In this document: one piece after another, positions 1 through 10,617 of the stretch
Layout: the number at the start of each line of letters is the position of its first letter
How positions within the stretch are numbered: the stretch's first letter is position 1
Assembly (NCBI GenBank): GCA_022925895.1
Contig: JAKSYS010000152.1
Coordinates: forward strand, 1 to 64,000
DNA from: Fragilaria crotonensis
Taxonomy: Eukaryota > Bacillariophyta > Fragilariophyceae > Fragilariales > Fragilariaceae
DNA: 64,000 nucleotides
Direction: 5' to 3'
Position numbers and translations under genes: made by a program
Notes under the pieces: generated by a model
The model's database searches: none
Seen by the model: only the letters and a program-made list of their open reading frames with translations
What the model was told of the DNA's origin: nothing

Positions 1-4
1 CCTT

Positions 5-1315
5 GTGATGAAACCCGAGCTTCATTGTCTTGGGGAGGACAAGAAAATTGTTGTTGGAGGTACCAATGGATTGAAATTGTCAACCATGTTGGCATCAGGA
101 TTGACTGACAAGGCGTTTGATTCTGGCATCAAGGGAAGGACGCTCCTTATTCGCTCAAAAGACATCCTCAAGAATTGCAAGAAAGCATTAGCTGTCGTTC
201 TTCGTCATGACAGTCCGTACAAGAGCTACGCATCGACTGGCCTTCTTCCGTCAGGAATGTGCATTGAGGACTACTTTCTGTACGTACGACAGAAATGTAC
301 GTGGCATTGTCGCCAAGAGCATCGTCCACGACCGCAAATAGTAGCCGGAACAACAAAAAGAACAACAAGGTGGGTGAGGGGGAGAGCAAAACGAGAGCTT
401 CTGCAGGCGATGCCAGCGTTGATTTGTGCAATCAGGAAACAGCCAATGCGAGTGCTGACTTGGGATATACAGAGGAAGCCGTTGCTGGTGCTTCCTCTGC
501 TGATGCTGCTTTGTTGATGCCGGTCAATTATGTGTTTCCTGGATTTTTGGTCTTTGCGTTGCTTGGTCCGATTGTTCACCCGGATATGAGGCACTTCCAA
601 TCGCATCTGATCATGACACAGCCAAAAGGCAACAATTGCACAAGCGGTGGGCAAGACTCGTCAGGCAGCGTATCCGTCTCAAAGAGGAAGAGAAGCAAAC
701 GAGGAGAAGAAATTGAACAAGAAGGTTGAAGTGAAGCAAGAGGCTGGCAGTGCTACCGACAGTTCGATGCACCGTTCTGGCAATCAGCAAGGCACCAGTG
801 CCAGCAACGACTATACTATTAACCAACAACTCCAGATTGCTGCAATGGCTCAATCAAAAATTGTGATCAACAACCGTGAGCGTAGTGACTTGAGCGATCG
901 GATTGTGGCCATGCACACAAGCAAGGTGGCCGAAAAAGTACTTATCGAGGAGTTGAAATTTATGATCATGAATACAAGCAGCGATGACCCTGATCGGGCT
1001 GTTTACATGAAGGATCTCAAAGTACTTCATCGAGAGCTTGGAAGTGCACTTGACGAGCTCTTGCAGTCGGAGCAATCAATTATTGATGCTGCGTCAAAGA
1101 CACTCCAGCTCAAACAGCAGGCCATCGCAGTTGCGAGTTCTCCACGAAGCACCAAGGAAGGCTTTCACAAACTTTACAACAATGTTCTGGTGGACTTGAC
1201 TATTTCTTCGCCAGCTGCAAGTACTAGCGTTTTTACCGCAACTCCTAATTGCAACTCCAGGATCAATGGTGGCGACGACAACAACGATGTCGCCGACAAT
1301 GTAGCAGCTTCCTAG
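5..1315 (+). pseudogene. PIF/Harbinger companion ORF (copy A), frame-disrupted
   Basis: The product is homologous to the 463-residue ORF of copy B at 59007-60398. Shared segments include LHCL near the start, the IVVGG/VIVGG motif, the LPSGM..(D/E)DY block near residue 85, a hydrophobic F-L-V/I-F-ALLGPIV segment, and a charged helical region (AQSKI/V..R/H..RS/EQS). The gene begins at or before the window edge, so the N-terminus is not defined. The reading frame changes near 290, where one more A in a short A-run would keep the homology, and again near 700. In PIF elements a second ORF usually encodes a Myb/SANT-like DNA-binding partner of the transposase. I do not see a clear SANT tryptophan pattern here, so that role is inferred only from position. 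Confidence 0.65.
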
Positions 1316-1463
1316 TAGTATTGCATACGCGAGAGGACGATGATCAAGCAAGTACTTATAAGTACTACTAGTAGGATCATAGTATATATAGTACTAAATA
1401 TATTATCAAGTAAGAAGAGCATCGATGTCGACTGCGTAATCCGAGTGGGCTTCTGAAGCTGTA

Positions 1464-3275
1464 CTACAAATTTGCAGCTGGTGGGTTCTTTCGTTTCAAG
1501 TGACGAGGCCATTGCACCTCATTCCTCTTGAATGCGATATCAAAATGGCGAACCAACTTCGATCGGAAGAAGGGCAAACTTAGGTGTCTAACAATGTGAA
1601 CACCACCCACAGTTCGCACTGCTGCTGGTCCACCATCGAGCTGTTCCATTGTCTGCTCCTGCGCTGTTTCGTCACAGCAGTAGTAGTACAAGCACTTGTA
1701 CTATTACCATCATGTCGTGAGACGGCTGGATTCAGCAGACGGTGGATTGCATTAGGCAGTGTGTTGCTGCTCTCCGTAGAACTGGCGTTGTCACCACTAC
1801 CGCCATCAGTACTATTCCTAGTTGCCGCCATCGTAGGAGTACCATTGTCGTTTCTTGTTGTGCTGGTGGCTGCTGCAGTAGTCCCAGCAGCAGTGCCGTC
1901 GGCAACTGACATCTCCCCAATGATGCCCTCCCAATCACTCGAAACTCCATTCCTCCATTCCTTGTCAAGTCCGTCAACCTCCAGAAGCTTGTTGTGCAAG
2001 GCACAGCACGTCAAAAGATATTGTCTGGACACTCAGTTCCCGATACTCTTATTCCCGATTTGAGAATACGCCATCTGCCTTTCAATATCCCGAACGTGCA
2101 CTCCACGTCTTTCCGCATCGATTCCAGCCAGGAAGAAAATCTAATTTCACTTTTTTGTTCGTTGTTTTTATCGGAGGGACTGTTGGCCAAGAGTGGTAGC
2201 CATTGTCTACCAGTAGCCATGCACCACGGTAAGTTCGCTTGATCACTTCACCAGGGTCGTCGTCGTCAAAGTCATATAATTCAAAACAGACATCATCCAA
2301 AATGGTGCCATCATTTATCTTTTGCATGAAGTCATCAAATGTGGCAAGTGTTTTATCGTTCCACCTTGCCGGATGGCCTTTTGTCGACGTCAAGATTCGC
2401 CGACGATGATTTACCGTCACATTATACGTTCTGGCAGTATGTGCCATTTTGAAGCCAATATGTGATTGCCGAAAGCGGCACTCCAAACGCTCAATCAATA
2501 CGTGTGTTGCATCTGTTGAACCAACAGCACCTGGGAAACCTGCAAGTTGGTACTCCCCGTGTGTGATTGAGCATCGGCATGAGTCTCCGGGGAACGAACG
2601 TACTTGTCATACAATACTGTGCCCCGTACTGCGTGTAAATATGTGGAAGAACACTCGGATGACTTCGGCGTTGATCCAACTACCCTCTTCCACGTCGTCA
2701 AATGTCAGTCCGCGCCCCATGTATCGAAGTGAAGTTAATACAAGCAATGAAATTGGCGCTGATCTGACTCGTGAGGCATTGATTGGTCCATCGTGCCAAC
2801 GACTGAAACAATCAACGTGTTCCAATGATGCAGCAAGCTCTTCAAACTCAGCATAGGGGACGCGAAATCTGAGGCGGAATTTCTTATGGAAAGTCTTGTC
2901 CTCTCGATCTGGATACTCAATGTACGCTTTGTACCAATATGAATTCCGTGGAACGAGTCTGATATAGGAACCATCAGGGTTCGGCCATCTTGCATATCCA
3001 TTCCTCGATATCCTTCTTCGTTTGATGGGGGTGTTGCAATCATTGTACTGGAGCTCTATGGTAGGCTCAGCATCGTCATCTTGTTCATCATTACAATTTC
3101 CCGCCAATGCAATAATGACCAGAACTTCGTCATCGTAGTCGTTTGCGCGCGCCCGGTTTTTCGAGAATTCGGCATCTTGCGTTCCCGCACCAGCAGTAGC
3201 AGATGTACTACTACTGCTCCAATCGGTTATGCTGAACCAATTTGAGGTCGAGAATCTATCAAATGGACTTGACAT
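1464..3275 (-). pseudogene. PIF/Harbinger DDE transposase (copy A), frame-disrupted
   Basis: This is a DDE_Tnp_4-type endonuclease of the PIF/Harbinger superfamily. The N-terminal part (2607-3275) holds an acidic stretch, then SYWY, the RFR(V/L)PY block and the LRYMGRG.TFDD block. The next part (2082-2498) holds CRFRQSH.GFKM.HTARTYN and the LLVDNGY motif with the second catalytic Asp. It is followed by the MRKDVECTFG motif with the catalytic Glu and GRWRILK. The C-terminal part (1464-2032) holds CCALHN, a Thr/Ala-rich linker and FRSKLV.HF.IAF. The pieces lie in different frames, so at least three frame changes are present. Copy B gives the same order of motifs. Confidence 0.75.
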
Positions 3276-3623
3276 TGTTCTTGGAAACGATGATGGCGCT
3301 CAAGTGTACAATCAAATGAAATGATCTCCGATGTGTGATGGAATTAATTTACTTTGTACACTACAGTGATATCGCGCAAAATATGACGGTATCCGAGGGA
3401 ATCTCGAATCCCATTGATGTTTATTCGGTTTCTGTTTTTCCAAAATGGTTTCTGTTGCACGATCAGAAACCGAAGTGGTATCTGATTGGATTTGGGATAT
3501 GGGGCGCATCCAAACAGAAAAGAACTTTTCCCGTAACTCGTTTTCTGCTCACAAGGGTGGTAATTTTGAGTAACAGAAACAGAAACGTTTCTGTATCTGT
3601 CAAAAAATCTCATAGGGTGGCCC

Positions 3624-3967
3624 TAAGAGCATCTAGGCAAAGCAAATTTTTGGATCAAATGACGTAGACGTGACAAAATTCTGACATTCCTTAACGCCCA
3701 TCATCAACATCGGTTATATTTAGTGGAGGGGCTGGCGTTGAGGCGTATTCATGAAATTGCATCATTTAAGGCAAACTCAATTTTACATCAAATTTTGCGG
3801 CGGTCGTATCCCAGCTGGTGGTTCCATTTGGGTGATCTTATTAAAAACATCCATGTCTCCTCCTCATCATACAACATCCATAGAGAGTGTTGCATATAGC
3901 ATTCTTGCTGTTGGTTGCATCTGCCTGTATCCCACTTTGTCACGGTACAACAGGAGACTGAGCATGA
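3624..3967. other. intergenic DNA right of PIF copy A
   Basis: No convincing coding signal or repeat was seen between the inferred end of copy A and the next transposase remnant. The first bases after the terminus are TAA. Confidence 0.4.
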
Positions 3968-5350
3968 GGAGAGCGTTAGAGAGCTCGCAGCTTCGGCAGC
4001 AGGAAGAGTTGCCGCAGTTGCAATCCGGATTTCGCAGGCAGCTCGAAGGTCGGAACATCAATGACGAAGACGGCGGCGCAAGGAGGAAGAGACGTCGATT
4101 GTCATCTCGCTTTCAACATGAACGAGCAAGACTTTCCATTGAACTTGATTACTTCTCGCCAACACCTGTGTTTAATGACAGGCAATTTGAAAGAATCTTT
4201 CGGGTGACAAAACAATCATGGAATATCTTATTCAAATCTGTGCTAAAACTGACCCTTTCTTCACCGATATTCAGGACGTCAGCGGTCGTTACAGCATTGC
4301 ACCAGTGGCAAAGGTGCTTATGGCGTTAAAGCTTGTAGCGTTTGGCTGCTCTCCATCTGCATTCCTTGATTATTTCCAAATGAGCGAGTCTACAGCTCGA
4401 CAGTGCCTCCTTAAGTTCTGCCGAATTATATCTTCCGATGCTGATCTGCAAAGTGTGTACTTGAGGAAAATGACGCGGAGCGATGCCAGAAGGCTTTCTG
4501 CTTTGCACAAAACTGTACATGGTGTTGTGGGATGATCGGATCACTTGACTGCATGCACGTTGGCTGGAAGAACTGTCCAGTGGCATGGCAGGGTTCCAAC
4601 ATTGAAAATCAGGAAAGCCAACAATGTCTTGGAAGCATTGGCGGATCACAACTTGTGGTTCTGGCATCATTCTTTGATGGCCCGGATCTTTGAACGATAT
4701 CAACATTTGGAATAGGAGCTGCTTGTTGAAGGCCTTTCTTGATGGAAGTTTTGCGAATGATGTCAATTTTGAATTCCAGATTGGTGACCGAGTATTTCAT
4801 CGTCTCTGGGTAATGGTCGATGGGATTTATCCTGAATTAAGCAGATTCGTGAAAACAATTCAAGAGCCAGTCGGTCACAAAGCGTCGAGGTATGCCAGAT
4901 GGCAAGAGTCAGTTAGAAAAGATGTCGAGCGAGCATTCGCGTGCTGCAACGTAAGTTCATGTGCTTGTTAGAAAGATGGAATTATGGTACGTTGGTGATA
5001 TAGCGAGCGTTGTAAACTGCTGCATTTGCCTTCATAATATGATTGTCGAATCGAATGGCAATGGGGATGAAGAATCAGAGGAATTCTATTCATTTCCAGC
5101 AATGCTGGGTCATGGTGGAGCCAGAGTGACAATGGCAATGTTTCGGAACAAGATTGGGAGGAGCACGAGCAAGCTTATGGACCGGAGAGTTGCCGAGATG
5201 AACTTGCATTCAATTCTGTACAATGAAACAATCATGATGAGACGATCAGTGACCATGAACGCCAAATCCTGGAATCATTACGAATTCAATACGTGCAGCG
5301 TCGCTGGGAATGTTTATATGATTCCAACGAACACGCAGACTTCGTGAAGC
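3968..5350 (+). pseudogene. plant-type PIF transposase remnant (Plant_tran/DDE family)
   Basis: The order of motifs matches the plant transposon protein family (PF04827-like). A basic region with RRKRRR comes first, followed by ERIFRVTKQSW, then the helical block APVAKVLMALKLVAFG, then DYFQMSESTARQCLLKFCR. The catalytic IGSLDCMHVGWKNCP motif starts at about 4532. GGSQLVVLASFFD and NDINIWNRS follow, then WVMVDGIYPEL with the second Asp, ESVRKDVERAFACCN with the Glu, and finally CCICLHNMIV. These blocks occupy different frames, with changes near 4218-4230, 4530, 4690 and 4960. It is therefore a broken copy. It belongs to a different PIF lineage from copies A and B. No terminal repeats were identified. 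Confidence 0.75.
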
Positions 5351-5374
5351 AATCATGAATGAACTAGTACGGAG

Positions 5375-6445
5375 CAACAATGACACTAACGACAAACGAA
5401 CGAAGGAAACCGTACCACAAGCTACGAAGGTCGCAACGAACGACGCAACATACACCGCCCGAACAAGGCAACGAACACCGCCTCGAACGACGCCTCGAAT
5501 GACACAACAAACGAGGCCACGAACTACGCTCTAATGAAGAGGAACAATGCCCGAACGACGCCTGAACGACGCCTCGAATGAAGCGACGAACGACGCCTCA
5601 AACAAAGCAATGAGCGACGCCTCAAACGATGCTGCCTCTCAAAGGAAGCAACGAACAACGCCTCGAATGACGCATGGAACGACAAACGAACAAAGCAACG
5701 AACGAAGCAACGAACGACGCCTCGAATGAAGCGACGAACGACGCCTCAAAACGAGCGAGGCAACGGACGACGCCTCGAATGAAGCGACAAAACGCCTCGA
5801 AAACGAGCAAGGCAACGGACGACGCCTCATGAAGCGACAAACGATGCCTCGAACAACGCCTCGAACGACGCCTTGAACAGCGCCTCGATGCCTCGAACGA
5901 AGTAACGAACGAAGCTCGAACGAAGCCTCGAACGACGCCTCAAACAAAGCAACGAACGAAGCAGAATGAAGCAACAAACAACGCCTTGAACGACACCTCA
6001 AACGATGCCTCGAACAGAGTAACGAACGAAGCCTGGAATGACGAGTGGAATGACGCAACATAGAATGCCTCAAACGACGCCTCAAACAAAGCAACGAACG
6101 AAGCAATGGACGACGCCTGGAACGACGCGACATACGACGCCTCGAACGATGCCTCGAATGAAGCGACAAACAACGCCTCGAACAATGTCTCGAACGGAGC
6201 AACGAACGAAGCAACGAACGAAGCAACGAACGAAGCAACGCAGCGAGGCAACGAACGAGGCAACGAACGACGCCTCAACTGATGAATGAAGCAACAATTG
6301 ACGTGCGTCTCGAATTAATATAACAGAACGACGCCTCGAACGACGAAATTGAGTGAAGTAACTAAATTGAAGCAACAAGAAGCAACGCCAAATAAAGGAA
6401 CAAAGAACGACCAACGAAAGACACTTAACGACGCAGCGAGCAAGA
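5375..6445. repeat. minisatellite of GAACGACGCCTC / GAACGAAGCAAC words
   Basis: About 1.07 kb is built from degenerate 12-base words such as GAACGACGCCTC, GAACGAAGCAAC and GAATGAAGCGAC, mixed in irregular order with a few shorter insertions. The array is rich in A, C and G on the plus strand and nearly free of stop codons in several frames. This yields long spurious ORFs with Ser-Phe-Val-Ala or Arg-Arg-Ser repeats. It lies directly after the PIF-type remnant. Nothing marks it as a gene. Confidence 0.85.
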
Positions 6446-6504
6446 CAACCTATTTCTCACTGAAATACAAGCAAGCATCATTACTACTAGTAGTCAAATT
6501 AAGC

Positions 6505-7340
6505 TCAAACGTGTTCTTCGCTTCTCCGTTGTCTGCCATTCATTTGCCTGCTGTTGCTCAGTAATACTGTTCTGCTGAGCTCTATACGACGCCTCTTGTC
6601 TCGAGTTTCTGCCAATCGTAGTGCCAACTGTTCCTTCGCATACATTTTGCGATCTGGAGTATCAAGGGATTGCACGAACCTCATGTCTTGCTCGGCCTTC
6701 ATGTTTTCCAAAAGCGTTCTACATTTGCAATCACATTTGATATGTTCTGCAATACATCACCCATGACACCACCGGTACTACTGTGGGTATTGGCACCACT
6801 CTCACCGGAAGATTCATGCTGACGACGCTGTCGGTGGCACGACCACCTTTCTTTCCTTCTTCACAACCACTTCAGATATGATTGCCTTGACAAGCTTTGC
6901 ATCAGCTTCAGCCTGTCTGGCCTTCTTTTCCCAATCGGCCTTTCAACGCTCCTCCTCACATTTTGTCCGAAAGGCTGAGAACTTGTTCTTGCCTTTGAGG
7001 TATTAGCATGGATAGAAATCAAACACGTTACCATACCTCTGTTTATACAATTCAAGGCATGTGGTCTTGTGGTCATCCAAGCTCCAACCGATGCCATTTC
7101 TGTCGCCTCAGTAATCCCATGTACTTCATTACTCAGTCGAGATTTGAGATTTGAACCTATTAAAGATGGATTCAGCAGAGCGGTGAGAAAAGGACAAACC
7201 AACACCTTGTTTAAGATACTCTCTCTTGTGCCATGAGAGGATTGCTCGAGAAGGGCCTGGTTTGCTTTGTTTTGTTCATCGATCAATTCTTTGTACAACT
7301 CAAACATGTGGAGCTTGAACACCTTTCCTTTGATGAGCAC
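6505..7340 (-). pseudogene. degenerate coding remnant, coiled-coil type, unknown
   Basis: The minus strand carries discontinuous coding-like stretches. At the 3' end (6505-6711) is a charged helical segment with MRFVQSLDTPDRKMYAKEQL. Around 6840-7110 one frame gives DDHKTTCLELYKQRYGNVFDFYP, a stop, then KGKNKFSAF..KCEEER..DWEKKARQAEADAKLVKAIISEVV. Near 7240-7340 lies LHMFELYKELIDEQNKANQALLEQ. The mix of a small folded block with long charged helices resembles accessory ORFs of PIF-type transposons, and a plant-type PIF transposase remnant lies 1.2 kb away, but no family is recognised. Stops and frame changes indicate a broken gene. Confidence 0.3.
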
Positions 7341-7530
7341 CGCATCGCATTCTCAGAGGCAGCGATGAAGGCTCTCGCAACAATCAGATCTTCTGCACTT
7401 GTGAAAGCTGGTCCCCTCTTGATTTCTCAATAGTTTAGGAGCGGTGGGCAGTCAGTGTCCTGGTTCCTGCAGGCGTGAAGTATTGCAGGAGTCCATGGAA
7501 GGAGGGGTGGTGGGGTTGACAGGACAGAGC

Positions 7531-7736
7531 GATTTGATAAAATTTGATACGATATGATCTCATCAAATCGCCGCAATTTGATGTAAGATCAAATCATATC
7601 AAATTTTATCATTTGTCCGGCCAGCGCGGCCTTCCGGCGGAGGTTCAAAATTTGATAAACCAGCCTTAATTGATGCCTTTTTGAATGTACAGGAAGTTTC
7701 GCGCCGGCAGGGCATTTGATGTTATTTGATGTTACC
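7531..7736. repeat. ATTTGAT word array with an almost perfect hairpin
   Basis: The word ATTTGAT and its complement recur about a dozen times in 206 bp. The first half is a palindrome: an arm at 7531-7560 pairs with 7586-7615 with few mismatches. The bases between, CATCAAATCG..CAATTTGATG, are themselves inverted. A GC-rich stretch with GGCCAGCGCGGCC follows, then further ATTTGAT words up to 7736. This fits a small non-autonomous element; no target duplication was identified. Confidence 0.6.
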
Positions 7737-9100
7737 CTTTAATGATGCTCTAATGGGACGCCCTAGCTTTACCCGTGTTGTCAAAGCAAAAAACCTGAAA
7801 ACAATTGGTATCGAAGATGATGCAAATGAAGGCAACAACAATGGTAAAATTGAGTCCATTTGCCATATATTACTCCCCAAAACAATCATCTAGATGACAG
7901 CAAATTCTAAAATGCGTTATTGGAAGGTGTGGTGTTGTTCACTTGCGATCCAGAGTATACAAGATGCCTCACGGTACCAATGGAGGAACTCCTCCCCATT
8001 CAATCTGGATCCACAACCAAAACCTCATACCCGATCCTTCAATCATCAAACTTCCAAAGGGCATTGCAACTCGGTGAAAATGACCTCCTCTTAATGGTCG
8101 GCATCACCCTTACTCAACAGAATGAGGTTCACGGTAGTCTGCGCTTCCCGGGCCAGGTCTTTCCGACGACGACGACGAGCGGTCCACAGTTGTACAAATG
8201 ACTACTCATGCATGCCATTTTCGTCCTCCAGCATGACCACCAGAATGAGCTGCTGCTCTCCACCGCAACCGAGTCACAACGTTCAACGTCCGCGGTGACA
8301 AGGCGCGATGATAAACTGCGAAAAAATAGCAGCACAAAATGTTAGTAGAAACACGTAAATTTCAGCGAAATTGTTTGCAACTTGACATCAAAACTCACAT
8401 CAGTGGCAGCTTCCAGATGACAGTCTCAACATGAAACTCACCATTCTGACAACATCTTAATTCATGTACAACTTCTGCTGTTGCCCTGCTTTGATCATAA
8501 GTCATCATAATCCTTGCTTTGCGGAGCCTTCTGCTTGGTTGACGATTCAAAGTATGAGCAATTGTTTTCAGGAAAACTGTCAAGCTTGAAAAAATCTACG
8601 GACATCCGCTCGCCACATCTTTCGATAAACCATTGCTACGTCGGAACACCCTACACAACATCTCTACCCAATACAGTTATCTTCCAGGGAGGTGGGGTAA
8701 GCTGTGCCATAGCATTCACACATGAACATGTGCGTTCATATGAAGAACATCTAAAAATTCACCACTTTCAAAAGCGTTTTGATTTATGCTTGACCTGTAC
8801 TCTACTACTAGCTACTAGTAGTAGAATATTCCGTACAACTGAACTGTGGTCACTGGTCACTCGTAATTTGCGGTGTTGCGGGTTCTGCGTACTGCGGACC
8901 ACGTCGTACTGTACAGCGTTGTACTTTACTACTACTCCATAATTGACCTTGGCTGTTGACGATAGCACTACAGGTATAGTATTTAAGCCACCGCATTCTG
9001 TGAGCAGGCAGCAATACGCACCTGCTAAGATTACCAGGAGTCTACTAGCGTAGCAAGGGAAAATTACAAAGTTGCTACTGCAGCACTTGCACTCCTTTCC
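7737..9100. other. intergenic, one weak coding-like stretch
   Basis: At 7920-8201 (+) a 93-codon open frame reads smoothly (VVLFTCDPEY, SYPILQSSNFQRALQLGEN, LLLMVGITL) and could be an exon or gene fragment. No start context, splice partner or family was found. The rest of the stretch shows no recognisable gene. The final 300 bp drift into GTAC-rich DNA. Confidence 0.25.
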
Positions 9101-9560
9101 AGTCTCGCGTTTCTTTAATACTTAAGTACAAGTACTGGAGTCCTCGGGGTACTGGAGTACTCCGACTACTTGTACTGGAGAACGTGGCTGGAAGCTCCAG
9201 TTGGTATGCAGTACTTGTACGATGTGCTAGTAGTACAATCATGGTACTGTGTAGGCTGTAGTACGTACGAGTACTACGAGTTCCTGGTACCAGTACATTA
9301 CTACCGGTAGTACCTGGTACTGTAGTACGGTGGATGGTCAATAAGGGTAATCCAGTACAAGTACTACAGTACTACAGTAGTCGTACTCCAGAACCATGGT
9401 GCCAGGCAGTACAAAGAACAAGTGCCTCTATCGATGTACACAGTACACGCTGTGAAAATGAACATCTCGTTCTACGAGTACTGGTACAAGTACTTGTACC
9501 TTACTACCGATAGAGTACACATAAAAGGGTCACGGGACACTGGACATGGGACAAGTTACA
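9101..9560. repeat. GTAC/AGTACT-rich low-complexity tract
   Basis: The tetramers GTAC and TACT recur every few bases, in words such as AGTACT, AAGTACTTGTAC and GGTACC. The tract is locally self-complementary at many places. Similar but shorter tracts occur at 15780-16110, 19040-19130, 28790-29060 and 57000-57060, always between genes. No gene is present. Confidence 0.7.
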
Positions 9561-9811
9561 GCAGCTGACGTGCGTCTGACGATTCCCTCCCGTCTTGCGT
9601 GCAGTGAATGCGAAATGCCGACTGTGCGGATGGGTTGCTTTTATACTCTTATTCATAGCTGAATATATGATATTCTGATGACGTCGTCCATTGGTATCAG
9701 TTCATTCTCATTGATGACCATCAGGATATATTTGTAGCACCTTTATATATGCATATGTATGTTTACAAGGATTGGCACTGGTATAAAACTTCAGTGCATT
9801 CGAATTGTCTC

Positions 9812-10014
9812 GAGCATGCCATAGAATGCTCGAGCGTGCAATGGAATGCTCGAGCATGCCATAGAATGCGATTTTTTTATCAAAACGTATTTAGTAGTTA
9901 TAGTTTCATAGTGAACGACGTCTGGCCGGCTCGAATGCATTCCATAGCATGCTCGAGAATGCGATTGCATTCTCGAGCATTCCATTGCATGCTCGAGAAT
10001 TCCAATGCATGCTC
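9812..10014. mobile_element. MITE-like foldback element with GAGCATGC words
   Basis: The left part carries GAGCATGCCATAGAATGCTC, GAGCGTGCAATGGAATGCTC and a third copy. The right part carries the same words inverted (GCATTCTCGAGCATTCC, GCATGCTCGAGAATTCC and a terminal GCATGCTC). The two parts flank a unique core with GGCCGGC at 9924-9930. The ends GAGCATGC..GCATGCTC are inverted repeats. The structure is that of a 203-bp non-autonomous element or a foldback. No target duplication could be defined. Confidence 0.6.
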
Positions 10015-10315
10015 CTCGCATATACATTCATTTAAATTATAATTATCGTTAGGTACACATCCATATGTAGCCAATGGACAATCCTTGACTCTGCACATTT
10101 ACTTACACATACTGTCATGATTGAGCAACTGAATAAAAACACTCATTTTAAAGATAAAGAACGTTGCCTCCCCCAAAAGTATGCCCGTACTTTGAGTATG
10201 TACTACTACTGGCTACTGGCTACGACAAAACACAAAGAACAGAGAAGATCAAAGCAGCCAACGATCAATCCACTACTAGTAGTAGTACCGGTAGTACTTG
10301 GTACCGGGATAGAGA

Positions 10316-10403
10316 GATCCCCAGGGTTTGTCAGATGGCACGTACGGTTTTCCAGTGCACTGTCAGATGGTTGTCAGATGAATTCTGATAAAACCTTGGG
10401 ATC
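10316..10403. mobile_element. 88-bp hairpin element with GATCCC termini
   Basis: The left arm GATCCCCAGGGTTTGTCAGA pairs with the right arm, whose inverse begins GATCCCAAGGTTTTATCAGA. TGTCAGATGG words lie between them. A related half copy lies at 13953-13997 (GGTTGTCAGATAGCATCTGA, then CAAAACCCGTGGG and GATCC at the end). This fits a very small MITE family. Confidence 0.5.
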
Positions 10404-10617
10404 ACGTTGATCCTCCTTCATGTAGCAACTCTGTAGATGTTGTACTAGACAATGCATTGGGATCTTTGACCTCTCCCGGTCTGTCAGATTTTTTATGACA
10501 ACCCTGACACCTGGCAGACTAACTTAGTATCGTATTGCTCAAACATCGAAATCACAATAATTAAGTCACACATCTCCTTTGCAAGCTGAGTAGGGGAACC
10601 TTTGATTCAGAATCACC

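Larger units (their letters stand above)
1..3623. mobile_element. PIF/Harbinger DNA transposon, copy A (left end outside window)
   Basis: This element has the same two-gene layout as the complete copy at 58302-62569: a companion ORF on the plus strand, then a DDE transposase on the minus strand. Its right end is inferred at 3623. Read inward from there the terminus is GGGCCACCCTATGAG, close to the GGCCATTCCTTATAG terminus of copy B, and the next three bases are TAA, fitting a TWA target-site duplication. The last 200 bp carry repeated CAGAAAC words in both orientations, a different subterminal word from that of copy B. The left terminus lies before the window, so the TSD cannot be confirmed. 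Both genes show several frame changes. Confidence 0.8.

Noticed and set aside
5639-6278. Long minus-strand frames full of Ser-Phe-Val-Ala or Arg-Ser repeats
   Set aside because: They are the translation of the 12-mer minisatellite, open in several frames at once, with no start context or domain.
9101-9560. Rho-independent style terminators or hairpin RNA genes in the GTAC tract
   Set aside because: The many small palindromes come from repeated GTAC and AGTACT words; no T-run or conserved fold follows.
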